A stretch of DNA of 64,000 nt from Scilla litardierei. Its lineage: Eukaryota > Streptophyta > Magnoliopsida > Asparagales > Asparagaceae. Under the pieces are notes generated by a model, which ran no database searches, had not been told where the DNA came from, and worked only from the letters and a program-made list of their open reading frames with translations. Position numbers and translations under genes: made by a program. Each line of letters starts with the position of its first letter. The first letter of the stretch is position 1. Below, one piece after another: positions 21,393 to 31,353 of this stretch. The stretch lies in the NCBI GenBank assembly GCA_030789695.1, contig CM061142.1:149875266-149939265 (forward strand). The letters run 5' to 3'.

Positions 21393-22888
21393 TGTTGTGA
21401 TATTGAGTCTCACCCAACGTGGTTTTGATGATGAACAACAATTAGTGCATCTAACATATTGTGTACATGAGCTTTAAAGAATCAATTATAGCACCCCAAG
21501 GGATTAGTTGATGAGCAAACAAGGCCATGGACCAAAATGGAGCTAGACATAAGCATGAAGAATAAAGAATGCATCACTTTGGACTTCAGTGTAATAATAT
21601 TAGTAATATATTTTTATTTATTGTTGTCTAGCTTACTAAAGCCTTGCTATAAGCTCACACTTACTTAGAATCACACATAAAATGATTTAAAATGTTTTGA
21701 AAATGTTTTCCTAAGTTTTAGAGCATGTATACATATATCACATAAATATTTGAATAATATCTATATAGGAGTTGACTATTTTATTGTGGATATGATCTGT
21801 ATCCCAAAGTAGTCGACTACAGTAGACAGAATGGTCGACTATAGTTATAAGAATAGTCGACTACTTTGCTCTAGACAGATCAGAAAACACAATTCCGTGA
21901 TTTTCGCAAAGCTGTCGAAAAAGCCGTTGGAGGGGTGTTTTTGGGATAAAATCTACAACGGGGTTCCCACATCTATTTAAGCTTTGTTTGCTGAGATTTT
22001 TGGTAATGAATTTATGAACATTAATTGAGTTTTAAAAGCATTTTCTAAGTTCTTCCAAAGCTCTCAAAAGCTCTTCTTTGGCCAATGTTTTAGGTTTTCT
22101 AAAATCTCTTAGCCAAAGTTTTCTTGATTTCCCAATGTTTTAAGTTTCACATCAATTGTAGATCTACACTATAGCCATCTCACGCTCAAAGGATCTTCAA
22201 AGCAAGGCTATAGGAAAAGTGTTCTTCATTCAAAAGAGTAAGTAGAGAATCCTTAAAGTGTCGAGGCAATACGTTTTATTTTTCTTGAGAAGAAATTTGT
22301 AAGCAAGACCTCTTGGGAAGAGGCATTTGTACTATTTAGGAAATAGTGGATTTGAGCCGAGTGAGACTCGGATGGATATTCTGGTTTATATAATTATCAA
22401 TCAAATAAAAAGTTATTCTACATATCTATTCTTACATCTCCTACAACTGGTGGAGTAACCGGCAGTTTTGGTATGTTGGAGGATGTTATTATTGCTGAAC
22501 TCAATGCCTACATTGCTTTTACGGGTAAAAGGGTACTTGAACAAACATTGAATAAAACAGTACCTGACTGTTCACAAGCAGCTAAGTATTCATTCTATAA
22601 GGGCTTACTCGACCTAATCGAGTATGATACAGTGGTCAAGTGGGACTTAGGTATCCGAACCAGTGTATTTACTTATATTTGCGTTTGGTATTCATTTTAT
22701 GTGTTGCAATTATCTCTTGCTTGTGTTTATTTCCGCTGCACTTTCTTTAGCAAGATAGTTGTTGATTAAGTTTACTTTAAGTAACATCAATTGTAGACTT
22801 AGGAAGTACTTCTAGAGGAAATTTTTAATATTTCGTTGGACACTAATAACCCCCTCTAATGTCTACTTGCCATCCACAGGACCCAACA
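21393..22888 (+). repeat. Element E 5' LTR (copia)
   Basis: Starts TGTTGTGATATTGAG and ends GGACCCAACA before a primer site. It has three GTCGACTA motifs (21811-21863), a TATTTAAG box at 21974-21981 and a CCCCCTCTAATG block near the end. Its partner LTR is not in the window. The small ORF at 22473-22769 is noncoding by position in R/U5. Confidence 0.72.
21811..21863 (+). repeat. GTCGACTA palindromic motif cluster in E U3
   Basis: AGTCGACTA, GGTCGACTA and AGTCGACTA occur within 53 bp, about 110 bp before the TATA-like box. The core GTCGAC is shared with the family A array. Confidence 0.7.
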
Positions 22889-22890
22889 AG

Positions 22891-22902
22891 TGGTATCAGT
22901 GC
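22891..22902 (+). promoter_or_regulatory. Element E primer-binding site, variant
   Basis: TGGTATCAGTGC has one mismatch to the usual tRNA-Met site and lies two bases after the LTR end. Confidence 0.7.
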
Positions 22903-22913
22903 TTGGCACTAAG

Positions 22914-22958
22914 ATGACATCAAGTAACACCAACAATGACATCTACCCTGATTGGTAA
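22914..22958 (+). pseudogene. gag: First codons of element E gag, truncated
   Basis: ATG at 22914, 11 bases after the primer site, opens a 14-codon frame ending at TAA 22956-22958. The sequence directly after reads as a gypsy-type LTR start (22960), so the gag was cut after its first residues. Confidence 0.5.
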
Positions 22959-22959
22959 T

Positions 22960-23340
22960 TGTTAAGTGCATATTTTACACATTTTTCATATCGTTTCTCC
23001 AAACAATTTTTATACTTTATTCTCATTCTCCATGCATTTTTCATTTGTTTTTGTTCATTTCACTCTTTGGTGATATTTTGTATTTTTAGGGTAAAAGTGC
23101 GCAAAATGACGCAAAGAAATGATGTGAAAAGCAATGGAGAAGAAGCGACTTTGGAAGATACATTGTTTTTACAAAAGTGCTATCCTAATGACCTATGAAT
23201 TAAGAGAATATACATTAAGAGTTTCTAATGCACAAGTGCTATCCTAACTACCCTATCGTTGGAAGATACACTGTTTTTACAACATTAACATTTCTAACGT
23301 AAACAAACTTCTTTTGCTCACTATTTTTGTAAATACCCCC
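22960..23340 (+). mobile_element. K: start of a gypsy-type LTR, truncated
   Basis: TGTTAAGTGCATATTTTACAC resembles the LTR start of element F at 58387 (CATATTTTACATATTTTTATC). No matching LTR end or partner was found. Boundaries on the right are uncertain. Confidence 0.4.
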
Positions 23341-23365
23341 ATATTCCTCATGAGAAACTCACGTT

Positions 23366-23668
23366 GTGAGAAGAAAGTTTATGTTCTTTCTCCCAGATAA
23401 ACAGAAGCAGAAACAAAAGTGTAATCTTGGTGGTGATATTGCAATTGGTTTCCCTTGTGATTTCAAATCTGATCCAAAGCATTGCAATTCCTCATTGATC
23501 TTATTCTGCTGCTACGAAGGTGATGTGTTCATCTACTTCTTGAAATTTTACAGAATCCCCCAAAATCGAATTAGATTACTGAAGGAGAGACTAGTGTTGG
23601 TACAGACTTATTGCACACATCAAGTCTACCAAGCTCAAGAGAGACTTAGCATGACAATGACCCAATAA
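23366..23668 (+). pseudogene. Possible fragment of a GUB_WAK-type receptor-like kinase extracellular domain
   Basis: A 100-codon frame contains CNLGGDIAIGFPCDF, then DPKHCNSS and an LILFCC...YFLKFYRI segment. The spacing of Cys, Gly, Phe-Pro, Asp-Pro and Cys resembles the start of the galacturonan-binding (GUB_WAK) domain of LRK10L/WAK-like receptor kinases. There is no signal peptide in frame, no transmembrane segment and no kinase domain nearby. The frame ends after about 100 residues. It may be a captured exon piece or a chance match; the call comes from motif memory only. It is the only host-gene-like sequence noticed in the window. Confidence 0.33.
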
Positions 23669-23689
23669 AGACGAATCATGTATTAACTG

Positions 23690-24060
23690 AGGTATTTAAC
23701 ATGCCAATGATGAAGTTACCAAATACCACTGATCAAATTGCTTATATAAGGCAAAGAGTTCTCACATTCTAAACATTTAAAACACTGTCTCTACTTGCAA
23801 TATTTTAATCATGTCTAGATGAGACTAATTTGAGTGTTAGCAGAATCAAAACGGCAGACCCCCCTTCTGGGTTGGGCTCTGTCAACATTTTTATCTATTA
23901 AGATATGCATGCCTTCGAAAGAGCAACTCCAACCAACTCATATCCACTTGTACTAGTTCAGGGCCACTCAGCTTATCTTCCATGTAACCGCTGTGTACTT
24001 ATCTTAACGAGACCCATTTCTAATTGTGTACCAAAGCATGGGAAGAACTACAACTAGTTT
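23690..24060 (+). mobile_element. Second relic of an L-like gypsy LTR
   Basis: GCAGACCCCCCTTCTGGG followed by CTCCAACCAACTCATATCC and CAGCTTATCTTCCATGTAACC parallels 13450-13560 of relic L at low identity. Ends are not defined. Confidence 0.35.
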
Positions 24061-24461
24061 GCCTATGGTATCTGCCTAGGGCAAAAAAGAAAATTATATA
24101 TGTATATGGTTTGTTTTGGGGAGTTCATTTGCGCACCCACCGTTTTACTCCGCGTACATACCACTTATTTACAAGTTTGCCACACGCACATACCTAAATA
24201 ATTTCCGCTTCTAATCCACACACATACCCATCTTTTTACTCCACTCCACCCCCCGCCACCGATGAGGACTCTTCTTCTGGAAGCTTGACGGTGACAGGAA
24301 ATTCGAACGAACAGAAGATGTGAAATTCTTCTTCGGTACAGATCCAAAACTCTAACCCTAGAAACGTATAGAGCCCTCCCTGATCCCATCTCTGAGCTCG
24401 CTGAACCCTCGAACCACGCATGAGACATCGACCCCAACTGCAATCAATCAAAGATGGCAAC
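24061..24461. other. Unassigned stretch
   Basis: No repeat partner, LTR or recognised protein was seen. Minus-strand open frames of 74-92 codons exist near 24165-24460 but show no familiar motif. Confidence 0.4.
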
Positions 24462-24895
24462 TGATAGAATTATAGAGGAACACATCACCTTGCAAATTGC
24501 AGCGAAATAGAGGAGGAGTGCATTGGATTATATTTGGAATCACCGAAGGAAACCGAACGAGTTTTTACCACCAAGATACCTCTTGATCTTCTTCTTCTTT
24601 GTGGGTTATGTTGGGAGAGAGGGGAGAGAACGTAAACAATTCCCTTGACTAATTCTCACATGAAACATGGTATAAATAGGAATTAAAGGGGGGCAGTTTT
24701 CTACCGTTGAAAAACTTAACTTTAACAAATAACATAAGGGTAGTTACAAAACAAATTTGCCTTGGGAACCCTGAACTTCTGTAAATTGCAATTATCCACC
24801 AAGGCTAATTCAATTTACATATAACCCCTTTAATAATTCTATAATTTTTATTTACCCCCGAGTTTAGCCCGTCATGGGCATACCCAATTTCAACA
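24462..24895 (-). repeat. Element H 3' LTR (434 bp)
   Basis: In reverse it starts TGTTGAAATTGGG after the purine tract GTAGGAGA and ends ...AATTCTATCA. The region just upstream (TATCTCTAACAAGTGCACAAC, GTCGCACG) parallels the sequence before the G 3' LTR, so H and G belong to related lineages. Confidence 0.6.
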
Positions 24896-25594
24896 TCTCC
24901 TACTCGCACATGATGGGATCGTTGTTACAAAAACAACACGTAAAGAAGAAGACTTCATACTTGGTAACTTGGTCGTGCGACCCATAATGAATATAGGTAA
25001 TCTTGTTGTGCACTTGTTAGAGATACACAACTGCCCTTTTTGTATCCAATCCTCTAAAGTATATCTGTCGCTTATAATACCACATGTCTAGTTTGTTGTA
25101 TCAGTGTAAGTATTCCTGATCCCTCCTTTTATTTACTCTTGAGGACATAATTAAACACATTCATATTGATGCCTCTTAATCACACAGATTGGCCAGCCAG
25201 TGAGATCATCAAACTTGATATCAACAAACTTAGCCATTCTAGTGCACTCAATATTTTAAGTCACAACTCAGTTGCATTCCTTGACATACCCTTTTAGACC
25301 GAATCACTCGTGGCCATAAGGAATATGCTAAAGTAGCTATCACCAAGACTGAGACTTTGAATATTAGTCAATAGTCAAAGGGTATAGGGAGGAACCCAAT
25401 CCTCCAGGGACTCACACATTGGAGAGGTACGGATCCACTTTCTCACTTCCCATTATGGTCGACTTCAGCACATGTGGTATGAATCACATGCAACAGTGTA
25501 TTGCGTATGTCTTTGGAGTAATTCAATCAATCACCGTTCAGACTCCAAGTTAAATGTACTCAATCACTTAACACTGAATTCAACAATAATCAAT
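24896..25594 (-). other. Element H 3' UTR, outer part
   Basis: Noncoding. It shares short blocks with the G 3' UTR (for example the CTGGCCAGCC block and the tRNA-like GTGCACAACA block near the LTR). It is cut at 25594 by a family A solo LTR. Confidence 0.55.
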
Positions 25595-27320
25595 TGTTGA
25601 GTATTGGTGTTTCATACCAATGTTATTTTGATGATGATCACAACATTATGTTGTTGCTAATGTCTCTCATGTTTTAGTCTCATGTTTATCAAATAAAGAA
25701 TAGCATTATTTGGAGACTAATAGCTTGGTGTAAGGATGGACATCAAGTGGAGCAATGCCAAAGCTTGGAAATGAGGTGCCAAAGCTTGGAGATGATGGCG
25801 GAGCATCAAGGCATCAAGGTTGAAGCCATAGACTCTAAGGGAAGCAATGCAATCCATGTAATTTCATTTAATTGCTTTTCTTGTTTTGAGTTTAGGTTTA
25901 ATGTAATGCCTTGATAGATGTTCTACTCATCCATGCATATGCATATAACCATATTAGTGAGCATAAGGATTATCATAAAATCCAACCCAATAGGTTCATC
26001 ATGCCAAATGACTCAATTGGAGTCTCTGGCTCTCCATCAGTCGACTGATGAAGGCATGACAGACGACTGGGTGATTCCAGGCACCTGCCCAGCCTTCTAC
26101 AGCCGATTGGTATACACAGCTCAAGTCAACTTATTTCTTGACTCTTCTTGAGCTTTTTGTCGACTGAAGTTCATTTTACAGTTGCATGTCTTCCAACAGG
26201 CGCCTGGGAATTAATCTACAGTCGTCTGTGCACAACTTGCATTTTCTGGGCTTCATCCCAATTTGCAAGTCAGTCGATTGATAAAGTATTTACAGTCACC
26301 TATCTATTTACAGTCGCCTGTGAAATGTTCATCTATCCTCTGAAGGCGCTAGTGCGAAAGTTGCATTTTCCATCTCCGTTTCCGTCTCTAGTGATAATTG
26401 CATGTTAAAGGATATTCAGGCGACTGCCCATTGTACACGTGCCTGTGTAGTCTTCTACAGTCGCCTGTCCTGGCTTAGATTATAGCCGTCGGGAATTTTA
26501 TAGCCATTGACCAGTCGATTGTCCGTTGTTCATCAGTCTACTGTCTGTGCCGTAAACTGCCAAAATCTAGCCGTTGCAGATGTATTATTTTAGGGGTTTT
26601 CTTTGGGTTTGAGGATTCCTTTGGACTTCCTATATATAGGAGAGGGCTGAGTTCATTAGAACTTCTTGGAACTATTGAAGATCATTTGAGAATCATTAAT
26701 CCACTCTCAAACTCTCCCATTTCCCTCTTAGAGCTCATATTCCTCTTCATGCATTGAAGTCAAGCTCAAAGGAAATCAACCAAGTGCATTCAATCTAAAT
26801 CTCAAGCACTTGGTCATCCTCTTCCATGCCTTTATCTTCATATGAGTAAGTTCATCTCAAGGCATAGATAAGAGTTTATTTGTTTCATTTTGTTTCTTGA
26901 AACCCTAATTCTCTTTGTGGAAATTAGATACTCTCTGTGTGGGAGTTTGTTGTCCTAGTGTAGGACTAACCTTAATTCTCTGTGTGGGTTCTCTATGTGG
27001 TAGTTTGACCCTTGTGTGGGGTTGGTTTGGTTCTTGTATAGGAAAAAATCCTCTGTGTGAAGTATCTCTGTGTGAGATTGTATTCACTTCTCTTTGTAGG
27101 AATTATAATGGATATTGGTGTGGCTAGACGTACCGAAGTTTAAGGAACCAGAGTAAAATCTTGTGTTTGCGTTTGGTTTGATTGTGTAGATTAATTCCTC
27201 TTGCATTTATTATTCCGCATTTGCAAGTTAAATTTTAATTGCACAATTTATTTCCATAACTCTATTCACCTCCCTCTAGAGTTTGTTGTTAGTATTGCAA
27301 GTATAAGACGGTTCTTATCA
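25595..27320 (+). mobile_element. Solo LTR of family A
   Basis: Starts TGTTGAGTATTGGTG and ends ...GTTCTTATCA, collinear with the A LTR, including the U3 palindromic array (26034-26545), a TATATATAG box near 26632 and the CTCTGTGTGGGAG repeats (26900-27100). It has no primer site or gag. TCAAT precedes the LTR and also overlaps its last bases (27318-27322), so the duplication is present only if the terminal CA was lost. Confidence 0.8.
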
Positions 27321-27501
27321 ATTGCTCTAAGAATTCGTGTCTGGCTCATGAATATGCTTAGATGAACTTTGGGGAATTTTTTCATCTCGGTCATTATTTG
27401 TATATATAAAATGACCTCATCTTGAAACTTGTTCAAGGCGACTTTTATAGAGGATTAAGTCTCATTACTGCCCGTTCACCTAGAACATCATAGGTAATTA
27501 C
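27321..27501 (-). other. Element H 3' UTR, middle part
   Basis: Noncoding strip between the A solo LTR and element G. It ends in ATTAC, the target duplication of G. Confidence 0.55.
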
Positions 27502-28108
27502 TGTTGGATATGGAAGACGTTTGTACACCCTTGTGGGGGATGTACGAGGGAATACGAACCTCGAACGTCGCGTACACGAAGTCGTGTACAAAGGGAATCT
27601 GTTCCCTTGCGGAGAGGATCTCTGGATGAGTGGGAAAGTCGCATTATATATGCATAAGTGCATGCGACATATGGCTAATAAAGGGGGAATATCTTAAGCT
27701 TATGTTGTACCATGCATATGGTACAACTTAAGCTTATAATGTGCCATGTATCATGGTACACCTTAATTAAGTTGTTCCAAAGGAACAACTTACCCTAAAA
27801 TAACTACCTTGGGGGCTATAAATAAGACCCAAGGGTAAGCCATTTCTTACACCTTTTGCATGAAATTCATGCATGCATCTTCATCCTAGCGAAGCTCTGC
27901 AGAAATCCTTTCTCTCCCTCTTATCCAAGTTCTTAATCTAAAGTAGAGATTTAGATTGTGGATTAGTAGCCTTACTCCGTTCGTGAGAAGACTCGATCCG
28001 TCGTGGCGAATCCGAAGGCGAAGTTCGTAGACTACCGTGCCGCATACGCAAGCGTAAGTCTAAACTTCATATTATCGATCCTAACTCTGTTTTGGACAGG
28101 ATCCTTCA
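27502..28108 (+). repeat. Element G 5' LTR (607 bp)
   Basis: Starts TGTTGGATATGG, ends GATCCTTCA. U3 has two perfect 10-bp stems: GTTGTACCAT/ATGGTACAAC (27704-27727) and AAGTTGTTCC/GGAACAACTT (27769-27791). TATAAATA at 27817-27824 lies inside an inverted repeat CCTTGGG...CCCAAGG. Confidence 0.95.
27817..27824 (+). promoter_or_regulatory. TATA box of element G 5' LTR
   Basis: TATAAATA, flanked by ACCTTGGG and CCCAAGGGT, which are complementary. The same arrangement is in the 3' LTR near 35167. Confidence 0.75.
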
Positions 28109-28109
28109 T

Positions 28110-28122
28110 TGGTATCAGAGCC
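28110..28122 (+). promoter_or_regulatory. Element G primer-binding site
   Basis: TGGTATCAGAGCC is a perfect tRNA-Met-type site one base after the LTR end. Confidence 0.92.
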
Positions 28123-28155
28123 ATACGGGTTCGCCCCGGAGAAACTATGAACGAG

Positions 28156-28310
28156 TTGTTGTCTTTTTCACGGATGGGTATCCTACCATTACGGATATGG
28201 TAGGAACGCTTCGTGACGGAGAGAACACAGCGGTTGTTCTTTTCACGTTAGGGTCTTCTGTCATTACGGATATGGCAGGAACTCTCCGTGACGGGAAGAA
28301 CCGACCGTTC
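28156..28310 (+). repeat. 77-bp tandem duplication with hairpins in the G leader
   Basis: Two units (28156-28232 and 28233-28310) share TTTTCACG, CATTACGGATATGG and GTGACGG blocks. Each has a stem around CATTACGGATATGG: CCTACCA/TGGTAGG in the first and CTGTCA/TGGCAG in the second, with one paired A-T to G-C change. Confidence 0.75.
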
Positions 28311-28654
28311 ATATCGTCAAACTCGCTCTCTTCATGGATGCTGAGTCTCCATTCATAGGGAATGGGCGCTCTCTTCATGTGGAGCGCGTAGTTTACGAAT
28401 TTTTGAAGTGGGTTCAATTTTTTGGCACACGGCCATTGGAGGACAACTACTTCCTCGACGAACGGGTGCTTCACCGGAGAAGAAGGTGGTGGTTATTCCC
28501 ATCGGGGAAGATGAATTTTAGTGCATGTGCACCATGGCCAAATGGGTTATGAAGACCATGCACCCCTCTCCCCATGCGGAGAGGGTTGGCTACGGCCAAT
28601 AACCACCGCGGCAACCCCCTCCGGCGGGGGTGTGCGGCCACCCCATGAAAGGGG

Positions 28655-29150
28655 AAACCGGCCATGGCCAAAGGCCAATATGCCATGGCCGGGCCATGGC
28701 CATGGCCGGTCGGCCCTGGCCGGCCACGGCCAGGCCAGGTCCAGGCAGCCCTGGCAGAGGCCAGGGCGGCGCCCTGGCCTCAGGCCAGGGCCAGGCAGCC
28801 CTGGCCGGGGCCAGGGCAGGGGCCCTGGCCCCGGCCAGGGGCCAGGCCGCCCTGGCAGAGGCCAGGGCGGCGCCCTGGCAGAGGCCAGGGCGGCGCCCTG
28901 GCCTCAGGCCAGGGGCCTGGTCGCCCTGGCCGGGGCCAGGGCAGGGGCCCTGGCCCCCGGCCAGGGGCCTGGCCGCCCTGGCAGAGGCCAGGGCAGCGCC
29001 CTGGCCTCAGGCCAGGGCCTGGCCAGCCCCGGCCCTGGCAGAGGCCAGGGTCTGGCCAGCCCTGGCCTCGGCCATGGCCTGGCCGATGGCCGGCCCTGGC
29101 CGCTGCCAGGGCCACGGTCGGCCATGGCAGCGGTCAGGGTCTGACCGGGG
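28655..29150 (+). repeat. GC-rich hairpin minisatellite in the G leader
   Basis: A block of GCCCTGGC and GGCCAGGGC alternates for almost 500 bp in units of roughly 24-28 bp. A typical unit is GCCCTGGCAGAGGCCAGGGC, a self-complementary hairpin. Composition is extremely GC-rich against AT-rich flanks. Long open frames here on both strands reflect composition, not genes. Confidence 0.85.
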
Positions 29151-29532
29151 GGCCGGACTGATCGGCATTGGCCGGCAGTGATTCAGACCAATTCGGCAAA
29201 AGGCCTTGGTTGAACATGAACGTGCCAACTAGCCCATACGGGGCCAAACGACAGTCGTCTGCATCAAAATTCTCTCATACGGGGAGAAACGCCTAGATCC
29301 ATACGGGAGCCAGCGACGATAGTTTGCAGAAAATCCCAAAAGGGGGATCCGACCTAGGCACGGCTACGGCTCACTCCCGACAAATGGTCAGGAAGTGCCG
29401 AATGTTTCACTAAGTATCATAAGGGTACTAAGATGAAATATTCATTTTTTTTGAAAAATACGTTTTCATACGTTTTGAAAAATAAGTTTTCAAAAACGCT
29501 TTCCCGCTGCAAAGTACTATAAGAGTACTAAC

Positions 29533-29902
29533 ATTTGATAAAGTGAGGGAGAAATATTGAAAGTTACTCTAGATGGTGATTGGAAACAAAGTGACCTTTC
29601 CGATTCTAGAGTAACATCTTCAATATTTTTCGAAAGTAACTTATCAAATTATGAATATCATTCCAAGTGGGAATTGATTTTAGAACTATCCATATGGGAT
29701 ATTCTATTATCATTTCAAGTGGGAATTATATCTGAAAAATACGTTTTCAAACTCGTTTTCCGCTGCTAGTACTATAAGAGTACTATTGTTTGATAAGTGA
29801 TGGGGGAATATTGAAGGTTGTTCTAGATGGTGATTGGAATCGAAGAGACCTTTTCGATTCTAGAACAACATCTTCAATATTTTTCGAAAGTAACTTATCA
29901 AA
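29533..29902 (+). ncRNA. Duplicated long hairpin in the G leader, likely RNA structure
   Basis: Two copies (29533-29649 and 29789-29902) fold as nested stems. The outer stem is TTTGATAA/TTATCAAA, the middle AATATTGAA/TTCAATATT, and the inner GTTACTCTAGA/TCTAGAGTAAC in copy 1 and GTTGTTCTAGA/TCTAGAACAAC in copy 2. Two base pairs changed on both arms. A smaller GTACT/AGTAC hairpin precedes each copy. Lying between the primer site and gag, this is where retroelement RNA packaging or dimerisation signals are expected. Confidence 0.65.
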
Positions 29903-30056
29903 TATAATATAATTCCAAGTGGGATTTGAATTTTTAGAACTATCCAAATGGGATATTCTATTATCATTTCAAGTGGGAGTTATATTTTAAGAATTTTTAT
30001 GCAATGTTTTGATCAAACCTTCGGTTTTGTGTCTTTTGCAGCATTTTAAAAGTAAA

Positions 30057-30980
30057 ATGTCTTCCGCTTCAAAGAATATCGTCGCTGAGTTAAACAAAGG
30101 TGAAAAACTCAACGGCGATAATTACAAACTTTGGTCCATCAAGATACAATACGTTTTAGAGGAGCAAGAAGTGCTCGAAACTCTAAAGAACGTAATGATT
30201 GAACCTGAGTTGGGCACTACGGCCCAACACAGACGAGACAAGGAAGCTTTTGATGCTTGGTCTCGGAAGAACAAGATAGCGCGCATTACGTTATTAAGCA
30301 GTATGGCTGATGACATAATGCGCATCTTCCGAGAACATGACCTAGCCATGGACATATGGTCCAAGCTAGAGGAGAAGTTCGGTGGCACATCGGTGTCCAA
30401 ACTTCGCGCCTTAACTATAAGGTTTGATTCATATAAGAAATGTCCAGATCATTCCATGGGGAAACATCTGCGACATATGGCGAACCTTATCTCGGAGTTA
30501 AAGGACGCAGGTCATGTGCTCACTGATGAGCAACAAATCCAAGCAGTCATACGTTCCCTACCAAATGGGTGGGATCAGATGAAGATGCATCTCACTCATA
30601 ATGAGAGCATCAAGACCTTCAACGATGTTTCCAAGCACCTCGAATTAGAGGAAGAGCGGCTTGCGGCTGCCAAGCCAAGTGCAGAAGTGCACATGGTTGC
30701 TAGTTCCTCACACGGGGGAAAGAAACGTAAAGATCGTTCGAAGTCTTCTAATGAACGTAATAAGCAACCTGAGTCTACCAAGGAACCCAAATATAAGGGT
30801 GGGCACAAGAAATGGCACAAGAAGAAAGACTTGAAAAGGATCAAGTGCTTCAAGTGCAACAAACTCGGTCACTATGCTCGTTCGTGTACGAGTGGAAGTG
30901 ACGAGGTAACTTTTAATACTAGTTACATATGTGTTTCTAGTTCAATATTTCTTGTGGAATCTAAATCCATTATGGGATAA
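30057..30980 (+). CDS. gag: Element G gag
   Basis: ATG 30057 opens a 307-codon frame. Residues 1-220 match the copia gag (DUF4219/UBN2) pattern: LNGDNYKLWSIKIQYVL near the start, then IWSKLEEKFGGTS and LRALTIRFDSYK segments. A Lys-rich linker leads to the CCHC knuckle CFKCNKLGHYARSC at residues 264-277. In an intact copia this frame would continue into protease; here a one-base loss near 30971 ends it at TAA after SKSIMG. The capsid and nucleocapsid parts look complete, so it could in principle still make gag. Confidence 0.82.
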   Translation: MSSASKNIVAELNKGEKLNGDNYKLWSIKIQYVLEEQEVLETLKNVMIEPELGTTAQHRRDKEAFDAWSRKNKIARITLLSSMADDIMRIFREHDLAMDIWSKLEEKFGGTSVSKLRALTIRFDSYKKCPDHSMGKHLRHMANLISELKDAGHVLTDEQQIQAVIRSLPNGWDQMKMHLTHNESIKTFNDVSKHLELEEERLAAAKPSAEVHMVASSSHGGKKRKDRSKSSNERNKQPESTKEPKYKGGHKKWHKKKDLKRIKCFKCNKLGHYARSCTSGSDEVTFNTSYICVSSSIFLVESKSIMG

Positions 30981-31353
30981 TTGATTCAGGTGCCACCGAC
31001 CACATAGCAAAGGACAGACGGTCCTTCGTGGAGTATCACCGGATACACCATGGAATGAAGTGGATCGATGTAGGAAACAACTCACGTGTTGTAGAGAAAG
31101 GCGTTGGGAATTGCAAGCTAGACTTGGACAACGGCCACACTCTCCTACTTTATGATGTTCTCTTCATTCTATATATTCAAAGGAATATTAATACTGTGGT
31201 CAATTTAATGGGTCTTGGTTATAGTTGGTTCCTTCATGATTGTAATATGGACCTATTTTGTAATAATTCCTTTATTGGAACTGGGTTTGTATTTCAAAGG
31301 ATTTATTGTAATAAGTACAATGTATTTCCTCATGTAATGAAAATTTCCTTGTG
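30976..31353 (+). pseudogene. pol: Element G protease region
   Basis: After a frameshift the sequence reads DSGATDHIAKDR, the copia aspartic protease active site, followed by a LLYDVLF-like segment. The downstream part diverges and another frameshift near 31350 ends it. Confidence 0.75.

Noticed and set aside
24165..24460. Minus-strand ORFs of 92 and 74 codons
   Set aside because: No recognisable motif, no repeat partner and no splice or promoter context that could be supported.
28521..29228. Several overlapping long open frames on both strands (up to 207 codons) rich in Gly, Pro, Ala and Arg
   Set aside because: They come from the GC-rich hairpin minisatellite, where stop codons are rare in every frame. 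They lie in the leader of element G and show no domain.
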